Shown: positions 43,095 to 52,229 of the stretch, piece after piece
Layout: each line of letters begins with the position of its first letter
How positions within the stretch are numbered: position 1 is the stretch's first letter
NCBI GenBank assembly: GCA_021202635.1
Contig: JAJQCQ010000085.1
Span: 64,168-128,167 of the forward strand
Direction of reading: 5' to 3'
DNA from: Lachnospiraceae bacterium
Lineage (GTDB): Bacteria; Bacillota; Clostridia; Lachnospirales; Lachnospiraceae
DNA length: 64,000 nt
Position numbers and translations under genes: made by a program
Notes under the pieces: model-generated
Seen by the model: the letters and a program-made list of their open reading frames with translations, nothing else
What the model was told of the DNA's origin: nothing
Databases searched by the model: none

Positions 43095-44486
43095 TTATTT
43101 CGCACTCAGAAACTCGTGAATGCCCTTCGCTGCTGCTTTTCCGGCACCCATAGCCAGGATTACCGTCGCTGCGCCAGTGACCGCATCGCCGCCGGCAAAT
43201 ACCGCTTCCTTCGAAGTCTTTCCGGTCTCTTCATCTGCGATGATGCATTTTCTGCGGTTTACATCAAGACCAATGGTGGTCGAGGAGATCAGAGGATTCG
43301 GTGAGGTACCAAGGGACATAATCACCGTATCTACGTCGAGATCAAACTCGGAACCAGGAATCGCTACCGGACGTCTTCTGCCGGAAGCATCCGGCTCACC
43401 AAGCTCCATGCGGATGCAGCGCATGCCGCAGACGGCATCATTCTCATCGACGAGAATCTCGGTCGGGTTGGTCAGAAGGTCAAAGATGATCCCTTCTTCT
43501 TTCGCATGATGAACCTCCTCCGCACGTGCCGGAAGCTCTGCTTCAGAACGGCGGTATACGATATGTACCTCCGCACCCAGACGAAGCGCTGTTCTTGCGG
43601 CATCCATTGCCACATTTCCGCCGCCGACTACTGCAACCTTTTTGCCCTTTACGATTGGCGTATCATAGTCCTCGCGGAACGCTTTCATGAGGTTATTTCT
43701 GGTCAGGTACTCATTCGCAGAGAAAACGCCCTTCGCGGTCTCGCCCGGAATACCCATGAACATTGGAAGACCGGCACCGGAACCAATGAATACAGCTTCG
43801 AAGCCTTCCTCGTCAAGCAGCTCATCAATCGTCACAGACTTGCCGATGATGACGTTTGTCTCAATCTTCACGCCGAGAGACTTGACATTCTCCACTTCCT
43901 TTGCCACAACATCAAGCTTCGGAAGACGGAATTCCGGGATACCATAGACAAGCACTCCGCCCGCCTCATGCAGGGCTTCAAAAATCGTCACATCATACCC
44001 CAGCTTCGCCAGATCGCCTGCGCAGGTCAGTCCGGACGGACCAGAACCGATCACGGCTACCTTACGGCCATTCTTTGTCTCCGGAGCAGGAGGCTTAATG
44101 CCATTTTCTCTTGCCCAGTCTGCGACAAAGCGCTCCAGCTTGCCAATGGAAACGGAGTCTCCCTTGATGCCGCGCACACATTTGCCCTCGCACTGACTCT
44201 CCTGCGGACATACACGGCCGCAGATCGCCGGCAGGGCGCTGGATCTGGAAATTACCTTATATGCTTCTTCGATGTTACCTTCTTTCACCTCAGCGATAAA
44301 GTCCGGAATATTGATATTTACCGGACAGCCCTCGATGCACTTCGCGTTCTTGCAGTGAAGACAGCGGGATGCCTCCTCCATCGCCTCTTCCTTGTTATAG
44401 CCAAGACATACTTCTTTAAAGTTTGTCGCTCTTACCTTTGGCTCCTGCTCTCTGACCGGAACCTTTACCATACCTTTTGCAGCCAT
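43095..44486 (-). CDS. nfnB: NfnB: NADPH-binding subunit of the ferredoxin-dependent NADH:NADP+ oxidoreductase (GltD-like)
   Basis: 463 residues. Two 4Fe-4S clusters in the N-terminal part (CLHCKNAKCIEGCPVNI and CGRVCPQESQCEGKC). FAD site VAVIGSGPSGLTCAGDLA near residue 147 and NADPH site VAVVGGGNVAMDAARTAL. With NfnA it couples ferredoxin oxidation and NADH oxidation to reduction of 2 NADP+, or runs in reverse. The pair is often annotated as glutamate synthase small chain or SudAB; adjacency to the NfnA gene and absence of a GltA large subunit support NfnB. Its ATG overlaps the nfnA stop by one base. Confidence 0.9.
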   Translation of the reverse strand: MAAKGMVKVPVREQEPKVRATNFKEVCLGYNKEEAMEEASRCLHCKNAKCIEGCPVNINIPDFIAEVKEGNIEEAYKVISRSSALPAICGRVCPQESQCEGKCVRGIKGDSVSIGKLERFVADWARENGIKPPAPETKNGRKVAVIGSGPSGLTCAGDLAKLGYDVTIFEALHEAGGVLVYGIPEFRLPKLDVVAKEVENVKSLGVKIETNVIIGKSVTIDELLDEEGFEAVFIGSGAGLPMFMGIPGETAKGVFSANEYLTRNNLMKAFREDYDTPIVKGKKVAVVGGGNVAMDAARTALRLGAEVHIVYRRSEAELPARAEEVHHAKEEGIIFDLLTNPTEILVDENDAVCGMRCIRMELGEPDASGRRRPVAIPGSEFDLDVDTVIMSLGTSPNPLISSTTIGLDVNRRKCIIADEETGKTSKEAVFAGGDAVTGAATVILAMGAGKAAAKGIHEFLSAK

Positions 44487-45379
44487 TATTTGTCACCTCC
44501 GCAATTTCCGCATCCACCGTGATGCGTTTTCCCTTCGCGATACGCAAGAAGCGCGCGGCCTTCTTCTGTCTTATACAGAGTCTGGCGTTTCATCGCCGCG
44601 TCGAAGTCAACCAGATGGCCGTCAAACTCCGGACCATCTACGCAGGCAAACTTCACTTCTCCACCGACCAGGATACGACAGGCGCCGCACATACCGGTAC
44701 CGTCTACCATAATCGGGTTCATGCTGACAATGGTCTTCAGATTGTATTTCTTCGTCGTCAGGCAGCAGAACTTCATCATAATCATCGGTCCAATGGAAAC
44801 ACAGTGGTCGTAGGTCTTGCCTTCATGCTCGATCAGATCCTCAATCACCTTCGTCACCATACCGCTTCTGCCGTAGGAACCGTCATCCGTCGTTATGTAA
44901 AGATTATCACAGACGGATTTAAACTTATCTTCCATGATCACAAGGTCTTTGGTCTTCGCACCGATAATTACATCACAGCCTACGCCGTGCTCATGCAGCC
45001 ATTTCGCCTGCGGATATACCGGAGCTGTGCCAACGCCGCCCGCGACAAACAGAATTTTCTTTTTCTTCGTCTCTTCCAGCTCGCTCTCCAGGCACAGCTC
45101 AGACGGCTGTCCGAGCGGACCTACAAAATCACAGAACGAGTCACCGGCCTGAAGCTCGGCAAATTTCTCTGTGGATACTCCGATCGGCATAAAGACAATC
45201 GTGATCGTCCCCGCCTCTCTGTCAAAATCGCAGATCGTCAGCGGAATGCGCTCTCCTGTCTCATCTGCCTTCGCGATGATAAACTGTCCCGGCAGGCAGC
45301 GCCTTGCAACGCGCGGCGCGTCTACAACCATCTCGTAGATGTTGTTTGCAAGCTTTCCGGCTTTTAAAATTTTGTACAT
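44486..45379 (-). CDS. nfnA: NfnA: NADH-binding ferredoxin-NAD(P) reductase subunit
   Basis: 297 residues of the ferredoxin reductase/PyrK type: an FAD-binding barrel (ARRCLPGQFIIAKADE, RIPLTICDFD), an NAD domain (LFVAGGVGTAPVYPQAKWL), and a C-terminal 2Fe-2S site (MCGACRILVGGEVKFACVDGPEFDG). This subunit holds the bifurcating flavin partner for NfnB. The ribosome binding site AGGAGGT is just upstream. Together the pair rebalances ferredoxin, NADH and NADPH for acetogenesis. Confidence 0.9.
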   Translation of the reverse strand: MYKILKAGKLANNIYEMVVDAPRVARRCLPGQFIIAKADETGERIPLTICDFDREAGTITIVFMPIGVSTEKFAELQAGDSFCDFVGPLGQPSELCLESELEETKKKKILFVAGGVGTAPVYPQAKWLHEHGVGCDVIIGAKTKDLVIMEDKFKSVCDNLYITTDDGSYGRSGMVTKVIEDLIEHEGKTYDHCVSIGPMIMMKFCCLTTKKYNLKTIVSMNPIMVDGTGMCGACRILVGGEVKFACVDGPEFDGHLVDFDAAMKRQTLYKTEEGRALLAYREGKTHHGGCGNCGGDK

Positions 45380-45407
45380 ATCCTACCTCCTGAGGTTTCT
45401 TATGAAA

Positions 45408-45431
45408 GTAACTATGAGAATTCATAGCTAC
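45408..45431. repeat. Miniature palindrome in the nfnA leader
   Basis: GTAACTATGA/TCATAGCTAC with GAAT in between, one mismatch. It has the GTAAC/GCTAC ends of the dispersed family and lies between the promoter and ribosome binding site of nfnA. Confidence 0.5.
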
Positions 45432-45448
45432 GAAAACACATTGCGAAT

Positions 45449-45477
45449 AGTATAAAACAATCCCGGCGATAATTCAA
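45449..45477 (-). promoter_or_regulatory. Promoter of nfnAB
   Basis: Minus-strand -35 TTGAAT (45472-45477) and -10 TATACT (45449-45454) with a 17-nt spacer. The leader is about 65 nt. Confidence 0.75.
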
Positions 45478-45530
45478 TGGTCAATTTTTGTAATTCCGAC
45501 ATTTCACGCAAAAAATGAAGAAAACACCGG

Positions 45531-45559
45531 TTTACTTTTCAGAAAGGAAAGAGTATACT
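45531..45559 (+). promoter_or_regulatory. Promoter of pyrC
   Basis: -35 TTTACT (45531-45536) and -10 TATACT (45554-45559) with a 17-nt spacer. It is back to back with the nfnAB promoter in the 212-nt divergent gap. Confidence 0.7.
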
Positions 45560-45591
45560 GCGGGAAAAGATGAAAAAGGAGTACACGTTCC

Positions 45592-46917
45592 ATGATTATC
45601 AAAAACGGCACGATATTATCCCCCGGAACACAGGAAGAATATGCTGCGGACCTGCGCATTGCAGACGGCCTGATTGCAGAAATCGCCCTTCCGGGTTCCC
45701 TGTCTCCGGATTCTGACGAGGAAAAAGTCCTGGATGCCTCCTCCTGTGTGATCGCTCCCGGACTGGTCGACGTCCATGTGCATTTTCGCGACCCCGGATT
45801 TACCTGGAAGGAAGATCTGCACACCGGCGCGTGCGCTGCTGCCGCGGGAGGCTTTACCACCGTGATCTGCATGGCGAACACAAAACCGCCTGTCGATAAC
45901 ACGGATACGCTCTCGGACCTCCTTTTGCGTGCACAAAAGGAAGCCATCCGCATCCGTTTCACCGCTGCTGTCACCAAAGGCCTCGCAGGAAAGGAACTGA
46001 CCGATTTTGAAACTCTCGCCGGACTGGGCGCATGCGGTTTCACAGATGATGGGATTCCGCTCTGCGACGAAAAGCTGACTGAGCAGGCCATGTGCCGGGC
46101 AAAAGCACTCGGACTTCCTCTTTCCTTCCACGAGGAGGATCCGGCTTTTATTGAGAAATCCGGCACGAACCGTACTGCGCCTGCAATTGCAGAAGACATT
46201 CTGGTCGCCCGCGACTGCATGTTATCCAGATATACCGGCGCCGTCATCAACATCCAGCACATCAGCTCCGAAGCCTCCGTTGCGCTCGTGCGTACAGCCA
46301 AAGCCCTCGGTGCGCCTGTATTTGCGGAGGCGACTCCTCATCATTTTTCGCTGACCGAGGAGGCAGTTGAAACGTACGGAACCTGTGCAAAAATGAATCC
46401 GCCGCTGCGGACAGAGGCGGATCGCCAGGCAATCATTGAAGGACTAAACGACGGAACCATCGACATCATCGCCACCGACCACGCACCACACAGCACAGCA
46501 GAGAAGCAAAAAGAAGACTTCTTCGCAGCGCCCAGCGGCATCATTGGCCTTGAGACGTCCCTGGGTCTTGGCATCACGAACCTCGTGCGCCCCAGTCATC
46601 TCACATTGATGCAGCTGCTTGAAAAGATGACCGTCAATCCAGCCAGGCTATATCGGATCAATACGCTGGCAAAACCCGCTACAGTACAGGACAATTTGCC
46701 TGAAAGCACACCAGAGTCATTCTTCTACGGTTCTATCCGTCCCGGCTGTGCGGCTGACCTCGTAATCTTTAATCCGAACGAAGCCTTTGTTGCCGGCAAT
46801 TACCAGTCAAAGTCCGAAAACTCGCCATTTACCGGGATGGAACTCTACGGCAGGGTTCACTACACGATCTGTAACGGGAAAATCGCCTGGGCTGCCTCTG
46901 ATACAGCCTGTTTCTGA
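45592..46917 (+). CDS. pyrC: Dihydroorotase
   Basis: Cyclises carbamoyl aspartate in pyrimidine synthesis. It has 441 residues, class I (large) type. Metal-site motifs are DVHVHFRDPG, IQHISS and ATDHAPHS, and the substrate region GGFTTVICMANTKP is present. The start has AAGGAG 10 nt upstream. It stands alone on the plus strand, without other pyr genes nearby. Confidence 0.95.
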   Translation: MIIKNGTILSPGTQEEYAADLRIADGLIAEIALPGSLSPDSDEEKVLDASSCVIAPGLVDVHVHFRDPGFTWKEDLHTGACAAAAGGFTTVICMANTKPPVDNTDTLSDLLLRAQKEAIRIRFTAAVTKGLAGKELTDFETLAGLGACGFTDDGIPLCDEKLTEQAMCRAKALGLPLSFHEEDPAFIEKSGTNRTAPAIAEDILVARDCMLSRYTGAVINIQHISSEASVALVRTAKALGAPVFAEATPHHFSLTEEAVETYGTCAKMNPPLRTEADRQAIIEGLNDGTIDIIATDHAPHSTAEKQKEDFFAAPSGIIGLETSLGLGITNLVRPSHLTLMQLLEKMTVNPARLYRINTLAKPATVQDNLPESTPESFFYGSIRPGCAADLVIFNPNEAFVAGNYQSKSENSPFTGMELYGRVHYTICNGKIAWAASDTACF

Positions 46918-46945
46918 CACATCCAGGCGAACAGAACGGTTCTTT

Positions 46946-46974
46946 TATCCGGAAGCGATCGCAGCTTCCGGATA
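46946..46974. terminator. Stem-loop between convergent pyrC and yqeG
   Basis: Perfect 11-bp stem TATCCGGAAGC/GCTTCCGGATA with a 7-nt loop in the middle of the 73-nt convergent gap. There is no good T-run on either strand, but the location suggests it ends both transcripts. Confidence 0.6.
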
Positions 46975-46990
46975 GTCGATCCCCACATAC

Positions 46991-47488
46991 TCACTTTTTC
47001 TGCCTCCAGTAAAAATATAATACTATTTTCTCCAGCTTTCTTTTGAACACAATCTGAATCTCTTCTTTCGGGTGAATCGGCTTCACCAGAATCGAATACA
47101 GACCCGCTCGCCGCGCACCATACACATCCGTAAACAGCTGATCACCGACAAACAGGGTCGTAGAACGGGTCGTCCCCATCGTCTCCATTGCCCGCTGATA
47201 CCCTTTCCTGGACGGCTTATGCGCATCCTCAATAAAGTGCGCACCAATGTCACGGTTAAACATCTCCACCCGCTCCCGCTGATTATTCGAGAGCAAACAG
47301 CACGAAAATCCCAATGCCCCCAGATAAGAAAACAAAGCCCTTGCCCGCTCATTCGCCGGAGCCCCATGCGGTACCAGCGTATTATCAATATCAAAAATAA
47401 TCCCGCGATATCCCCGCTGATAAAACGACGAATAATCAATCACATACGCAGAATCCAGATATTCATCCGGGTAGAACATCTCAAACAT
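46991..47488 (-). CDS. YqeG family HAD IIIA-type phosphatase
   Basis: 165 residues. HAD motif I is IIFDIDNTLVPHG (Asp-x-Asp), motif II is CLLSNNQ, and motif III/IV lies in TLFVGDQLFTDVYGARRAG. The substrate is unknown; relatives act on phosphatidylglycerophosphate or sugar phosphates. It follows polC by about 90 nt on the same strand. Confidence 0.92.
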   Translation of the reverse strand: MFEMFYPDEYLDSAYVIDYSSFYQRGYRGIIFDIDNTLVPHGAPANERARALFSYLGALGFSCCLLSNNQRERVEMFNRDIGAHFIEDAHKPSRKGYQRAMETMGTTRSTTLFVGDQLFTDVYGARRAGLYSILVKPIHPKEEIQIVFKRKLEKIVLYFYWRQKK

Positions 47489-47580
47489 ACTGTTAACGTC
47501 TCCTGTAATTCAGTAATTTATTAATTGTGAAAACCTTCCGCGTCCGAAGCAGCCCTACGGCAGCCGCCGCACTCATTCCC

Positions 47581-50500
47581 TCACCGCGGCATCATATCAA
47601 AAATCGACAACTGATTCGTCTCAGGCAGCCCGTCAAGGATTTTGAGATCTACGAGCAGGTCCGTCATCGTCTTCCCGACCTTGGCGCGCGTCATGAAATC
47701 ATCCTTTGAGAGGAATGGCCCATCCTTGCAGGCGTCCACGATCGACGCGGCTGCCTTATCGCCCAGTCCGGAGATGGAGCTTAACGACGGCATAATATCA
47801 TTCCCAACGATTTGGAATCTCGTCGCCTGTGCTTTATAGATGTCAATCGGCACGAAGTTCAGTCCTCGCGCGTACATTTCCAGCACACTCTTCATATCTT
47901 TATAGGTATCCTGCTCTTTTTTGCTTAAGGAGTCCATGCGTTTCTCAAAATCTGTCATATGGTAAAGCAGCTTTTCTTTTCCCAGACACATCAGCTCATA
48001 ATCAAAGCCGGACGCGCGGATGCTGAAGTAAGCCGCGTAATAAGCCTGCGGATAATTGATCTTACAATAAGCGATACGCCACGCCATCATGACATAGGCC
48101 GCCGCATGTGCTTTCGGGAACATATATTTGATCTTTTTGCACGACCAGATATACCAGTCCGGCACATCGTGGGCGATCATCTCTGCTTCCCATTCCAGCT
48201 TCAGTCCCTTCCCTTTGCGGACGCTCTCCATGATGGTAAAGGAGAGCTCACTGTCCATGCCCTTGCTGATCAGGTAGATCATGATATCGTCCCGGGTACA
48301 GATCGCCGTGGAAATGGTCGCCTTCCCTTCCTGGATCAGCGTCTGTGCGTTGCCCAGCCACACATCGGTACCATGCGCCAGACCGGCAATACGAACAAGG
48401 TCAGAGAAATACTTTGGTTTCGTGTCGATCAGCATCTGCATGGCGAATTCAGTACCAAACTCCGGAATGCCCAGAGAGCCGAGCGGCACGCCGCCGATGT
48501 CATCCGGCGTAATCCCAAGTGCTTCCGTGCTCGTAAACAGAGACATGACCTCCGGGTCATCCAATGGAATTTCTTTCGGATCCAGCCCGGTCAGGTCCTG
48601 CAGCATGCGGATCATGGTCGGATCATCGTGTCCGAGAATATCAAGCTTGAGCAGGTTGTGGTCAATCGAGTGGTAGTCAAAATGGGTCGTCACGATATCC
48701 GTCGTCATATCGTTCGCCGGATGCTGTACCGGCGTAAAGGAGTAAATCTCATCGCCAATCGGCAGAACGATAATGCCGCCCGGATGCTGCCCGGTCGTCC
48801 GGCGTACGCCGACACAGCCCTGGACAATCCGGTCAATCTCACAGTTTCGCTTATGGATATTGCGTTCTTCATAATAGTTTTTTACATAGCCAAACGCTGT
48901 TTTATCCGCAAGCGTACCGATCGTCCCGGCACGGAAGGTCTGTCCCGCGCCGAAAATCACCTCCGTGTACTTATGCGCCTTGCTCTGATATTCACCGGAA
49001 AAGTTCAGGTCGATATCCGGCTCCTTATTTCCCTTAAATCCCAGGAATGTCTCGAATGGAATATCAAATCCCTCTTTTTTCAATTTTGTCCCGCAGTTCG
49101 GGCAGATTTTGTCGGGCATATCGCAGCCGGCCATACCGGCATATTTTTTGACTTCCTCCGAATCAAAATCGCTGTAATGACAGTTCGGACAGATGTAGTG
49201 CGGGCTCAGAGGGTTAACCTCTGTAATTCCGGACATCGTCGCGACAAACGAAGAACCGACTGAGCCTCGGGAACCAACCAGATAACCGTCCGCATTCGAT
49301 TTCCAAACCAGCTTCTGCGCAATGATATACATGACGGCAAATCCATTGGAAATGATCGAGTGCAGTTCGCGCTCCAGTCGCTCTGACACAATCGGCGGCA
49401 GCTCTTCCCCATAGATTTCATGTGCCTTCTCATAACACAGGTTTCGCAGAATCTGATCTGAATTTTCGATGACAGGCGGACATTTGTCCGGACGCACCGG
49501 AGAAATCCGCTCACACATATCTGCAATTTTTTCCGTATTCGTCACAACGACTTCATATGCTTTCTTTTCCCCGAGGTATGTAAATTCATTCAGCATCTCC
49601 TCTGTTGTGCGCAGATAAAGAGGAGCCTGCTCATCCGAATCTTTAAATCCGCGGCTTCCCATAATGATCCGGCGGTAAACCTCATCCTGCGGATCCAGAA
49701 AATGCACATCACAGGTGGCCACGACCGGTTTATGGTACTGCTCTCCTAATTCTACAATCCGCCGGTTCAGATCCTGGAGCTCTTCTATTGTTTTGCGGTC
49801 CTCATAATCCTCCTTCGTCATAAACAGGTTATTTCCAAGAGGCTGTATTTCCAGATAATCATAAAACTCGACCAGCCGGGCGATCTCCGGCGCGGAAGCA
49901 CCGCGAACCAGAGCCCGGTACAGCTCTCCCGCCTCGCAGGCAGAGCCAAGCAGCAGTCCCTCGCGGTTTTGCTCCAGAACGCTCTTCGGAATGCGCGGAT
50001 GGCGGTTATAATAATCGATATGCGACCATGACACCAGCCGGTACAGGTTTGTTCGTCCGACCTCATTTGCAGCCAGTATAATTGCGTGATAGGTCGGCAG
50101 CTTTTTAATCTGGTCTTTTGACGAGTGCCCCAGATCGTTGAGCTGAGCAAGCGTTGTGATTTCCCTTTTCTGAAGCATTCCTAAAAATTTTTCAAAAATC
50201 TCCGCGGTGCATCCGGCATCATCCACCGCGCGATGGTGATGTCCCAATGGCACGCCAACGGCTTTTGCGACAGTGTCCAGCTTAAACCGGTTCAGAGCCG
50301 GAAGCAGCACGCGCGCCATCGCCACGGTATCGACCGCAGTTTTATCACAGGGAATCGCCAGTCTGCGGCAGTTTTCCTCGATAAAGCTCATATCAAAAGA
50401 TGCGTTGTGCGCTACCATCACACATCCCTCGCAGAATTCCATGAATTCCGGCAGAACGGTCTCGATTGTGGGGGCATCCATGACCATATTGTCATTGATA

Positions 50501-52170
50501 CTGGTCAGTTCCTCAATCCGGAAAGGAATCGGCACCTGCGGATTGACGAATGTGCTGAATTTATCTGTGATTTTTCCATTCTGCACTTTTACAGCACCGA
50601 TTTCAATGATGCGGTTGTTCTGCGGAGAAAAACCGGTCGTCTCCAGGTCAAAAACAACGAAATCCGCGTCCAGATCCTGTCCCTTTTCATTTACCGCAAT
50701 TTCTTTCTGATCATCTACAAGATAAGCTTCCACGCCATAGATGACCTTAAAATCACTGCCCTGGGGGATCGCGTGATTGGCATCCGGGAAAGCCTGCACT
50801 GCCCCGTGGTCCGTGATTGCAATTGCTTTGTGCCCCCAGCTGATAGCCCGTGCAATGATATCCTTCACATCAGAAACGCCATCCATATCACTCATTTTGG
50901 TGTGACAGTGCAGCTCTACACGCTTCTCAATGGCGTTATCGACACGTTTGACGCGGAAGTCAGCGATCTTTTTGATTCCCTGAACATTGCCGATCGTCAG
51001 CTGACTGTCAAACCGGTCAATCGTGGTCACACCACTGATCATCAGAAAAGCATCTTTTTTGATCGAGGGGGCAAGCTCTTCCGCCTGTTCCTTCGTCAGA
51101 AACATTTTGACATTAATCGAGTCAGTAAAATCAGTGATTGTAAAAATAAAGAGGATTTTTCCAATCCGCAGCTCCCTCTGTTCCACCGAAAGAACCTGCC
51201 CCCGGAGGAGCACACTGCCGATCTCACCGGTAACTGTCTCAATGAGAATCGGCTCTCCGTCAAAATCTCTGCCATAAATGACATCCGGATTGTCAGAACG
51301 ACGGAAACCGCCCGACCGATCCCGGTAAAAACCGCTGCTTCTCTTCTGCGTGTCGCCTCCGGCTGTCGCCGGATTCCTCGAAAATTTCCCGGAAAAGGAG
51401 TTGTCGTTCCCGCTGTGATCGGCTGCCGGAAAGTCCGCGTTTTTCTTTCCCATACCGGAAGCACCCGGCGCATTGCCCTTTGAAGCCTCTTTTGCACTGG
51501 ATTTTGCCTTGCTGTTCGCCGTGTTTTTCGCATAGCTGTCCAATGCTCCGGTATCCCCGGCGGAGGGCTCCTCCTCGTCCTGTTTTGCTCTGGCATAGTT
51601 TTTCGAGATCGCCGCAACCTCCTGCTCCAGCTCCAGGTCGGCCTGTTCCCTCTTGCGGTTTCTTACCGGCTTCGTTCGTTCGGAGCTTACATGGAAATTC
51701 ATTCCGCAGCGCTCACAGAATATTTTTTCCAGAATTTCCAGTAATTCCTTCTCTTTTCCATCCGCCACAACGGAATCCGGAATCTGAAGCTTCAACGTGT
51801 CTTCATCTGTAAATTCTTTATCAGACTGAACAAACAGCGTATAGAGAAGCGCATTATAATTTTTCAGCTCCAGTGAAATACTCTCTTCGTAGAGCGGCAT
51901 CAGGCGCCTGGGGGTATATTGTCTGGAAAGGTGAAATTTTTCAATCACCTTTACCGTCAGATACGCATCCGGAAAAAGCTGGTTTTTAATATCATCCTCC
52001 AGCTCCAGTACGTACTTTTTAAAGACCAGCCGGTCACTCGCAATATAGACGTGCATAAAATCCCGGCGGCTGTTCATCGTTACGCGCTCGACTGTCACAT
52101 ATTCCAACAGTCCCGCGAGAGAGTCGCTCACATCCAGAGCCGGAAATACATCCGTAAATGACTTGCTCAC
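47581..52170 (-). CDS. polC: DNA polymerase III alpha subunit, PolC type (Gram-positive)
   Basis: Main replicative polymerase with proofreading. It has 1529 residues against about 1440 in B. subtilis. In order: N-terminal domain, OB fold (VLLRGQVLSVEQRELRIG), PHP domain (ELHCHTKMSDMDG), DEDD 3'-5' exonuclease (FVVFDLETTGFSP), palm and fingers with a Zn site (CPNCHYSDFDSE and CPNCGTKL). A low-complexity Ser/Ala/Gly/Asn-rich linker of roughly 130 residues (about 165-293) accounts for the extra length. The start codon is GTG with AGGA upstream. Its strand agrees with the main gene orientation. Confidence 0.97.
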   Translation of the reverse strand: MSKSFTDVFPALDVSDSLAGLLEYVTVERVTMNSRRDFMHVYIASDRLVFKKYVLELEDDIKNQLFPDAYLTVKVIEKFHLSRQYTPRRLMPLYEESISLELKNYNALLYTLFVQSDKEFTDEDTLKLQIPDSVVADGKEKELLEILEKIFCERCGMNFHVSSERTKPVRNRKREQADLELEQEVAAISKNYARAKQDEEEPSAGDTGALDSYAKNTANSKAKSSAKEASKGNAPGASGMGKKNADFPAADHSGNDNSFSGKFSRNPATAGGDTQKRSSGFYRDRSGGFRRSDNPDVIYGRDFDGEPILIETVTGEIGSVLLRGQVLSVEQRELRIGKILFIFTITDFTDSINVKMFLTKEQAEELAPSIKKDAFLMISGVTTIDRFDSQLTIGNVQGIKKIADFRVKRVDNAIEKRVELHCHTKMSDMDGVSDVKDIIARAISWGHKAIAITDHGAVQAFPDANHAIPQGSDFKVIYGVEAYLVDDQKEIAVNEKGQDLDADFVVFDLETTGFSPQNNRIIEIGAVKVQNGKITDKFSTFVNPQVPIPFRIEELTSINDNMVMDAPTIETVLPEFMEFCEGCVMVAHNASFDMSFIEENCRRLAIPCDKTAVDTVAMARVLLPALNRFKLDTVAKAVGVPLGHHHRAVDDAGCTAEIFEKFLGMLQKREITTLAQLNDLGHSSKDQIKKLPTYHAIILAANEVGRTNLYRLVSWSHIDYYNRHPRIPKSVLEQNREGLLLGSACEAGELYRALVRGASAPEIARLVEFYDYLEIQPLGNNLFMTKEDYEDRKTIEELQDLNRRIVELGEQYHKPVVATCDVHFLDPQDEVYRRIIMGSRGFKDSDEQAPLYLRTTEEMLNEFTYLGEKKAYEVVVTNTEKIADMCERISPVRPDKCPPVIENSDQILRNLCYEKAHEIYGEELPPIVSERLERELHSIISNGFAVMYIIAQKLVWKSNADGYLVGSRGSVGSSFVATMSGITEVNPLSPHYICPNCHYSDFDSEEVKKYAGMAGCDMPDKICPNCGTKLKKEGFDIPFETFLGFKGNKEPDIDLNFSGEYQSKAHKYTEVIFGAGQTFRAGTIGTLADKTAFGYVKNYYEERNIHKRNCEIDRIVQGCVGVRRTTGQHPGGIIVLPIGDEIYSFTPVQHPANDMTTDIVTTHFDYHSIDHNLLKLDILGHDDPTMIRMLQDLTGLDPKEIPLDDPEVMSLFTSTEALGITPDDIGGVPLGSLGIPEFGTEFAMQMLIDTKPKYFSDLVRIAGLAHGTDVWLGNAQTLIQEGKATISTAICTRDDIMIYLISKGMDSELSFTIMESVRKGKGLKLEWEAEMIAHDVPDWYIWSCKKIKYMFPKAHAAAYVMMAWRIAYCKINYPQAYYAAYFSIRASGFDYELMCLGKEKLLYHMTDFEKRMDSLSKKEQDTYKDMKSVLEMYARGLNFVPIDIYKAQATRFQIVGNDIMPSLSSISGLGDKAAASIVDACKDGPFLSKDDFMTRAKVGKTMTDLLVDLKILDGLPETNQLSIFDMMPR

Positions 52171-52229
52171 ACAAAATTCCTGCCTTTCTGCCCTCTGATC
52201 CTCCGTATTCCTGTTGCCGCTCCGGTTTT

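Noticed and set aside
43095-44486. Annotation as glutamate synthase small subunit
   Set aside because: No large GOGAT subunit is present and the partner is a PyrK/NfnA-type protein, so NfnB fits better.
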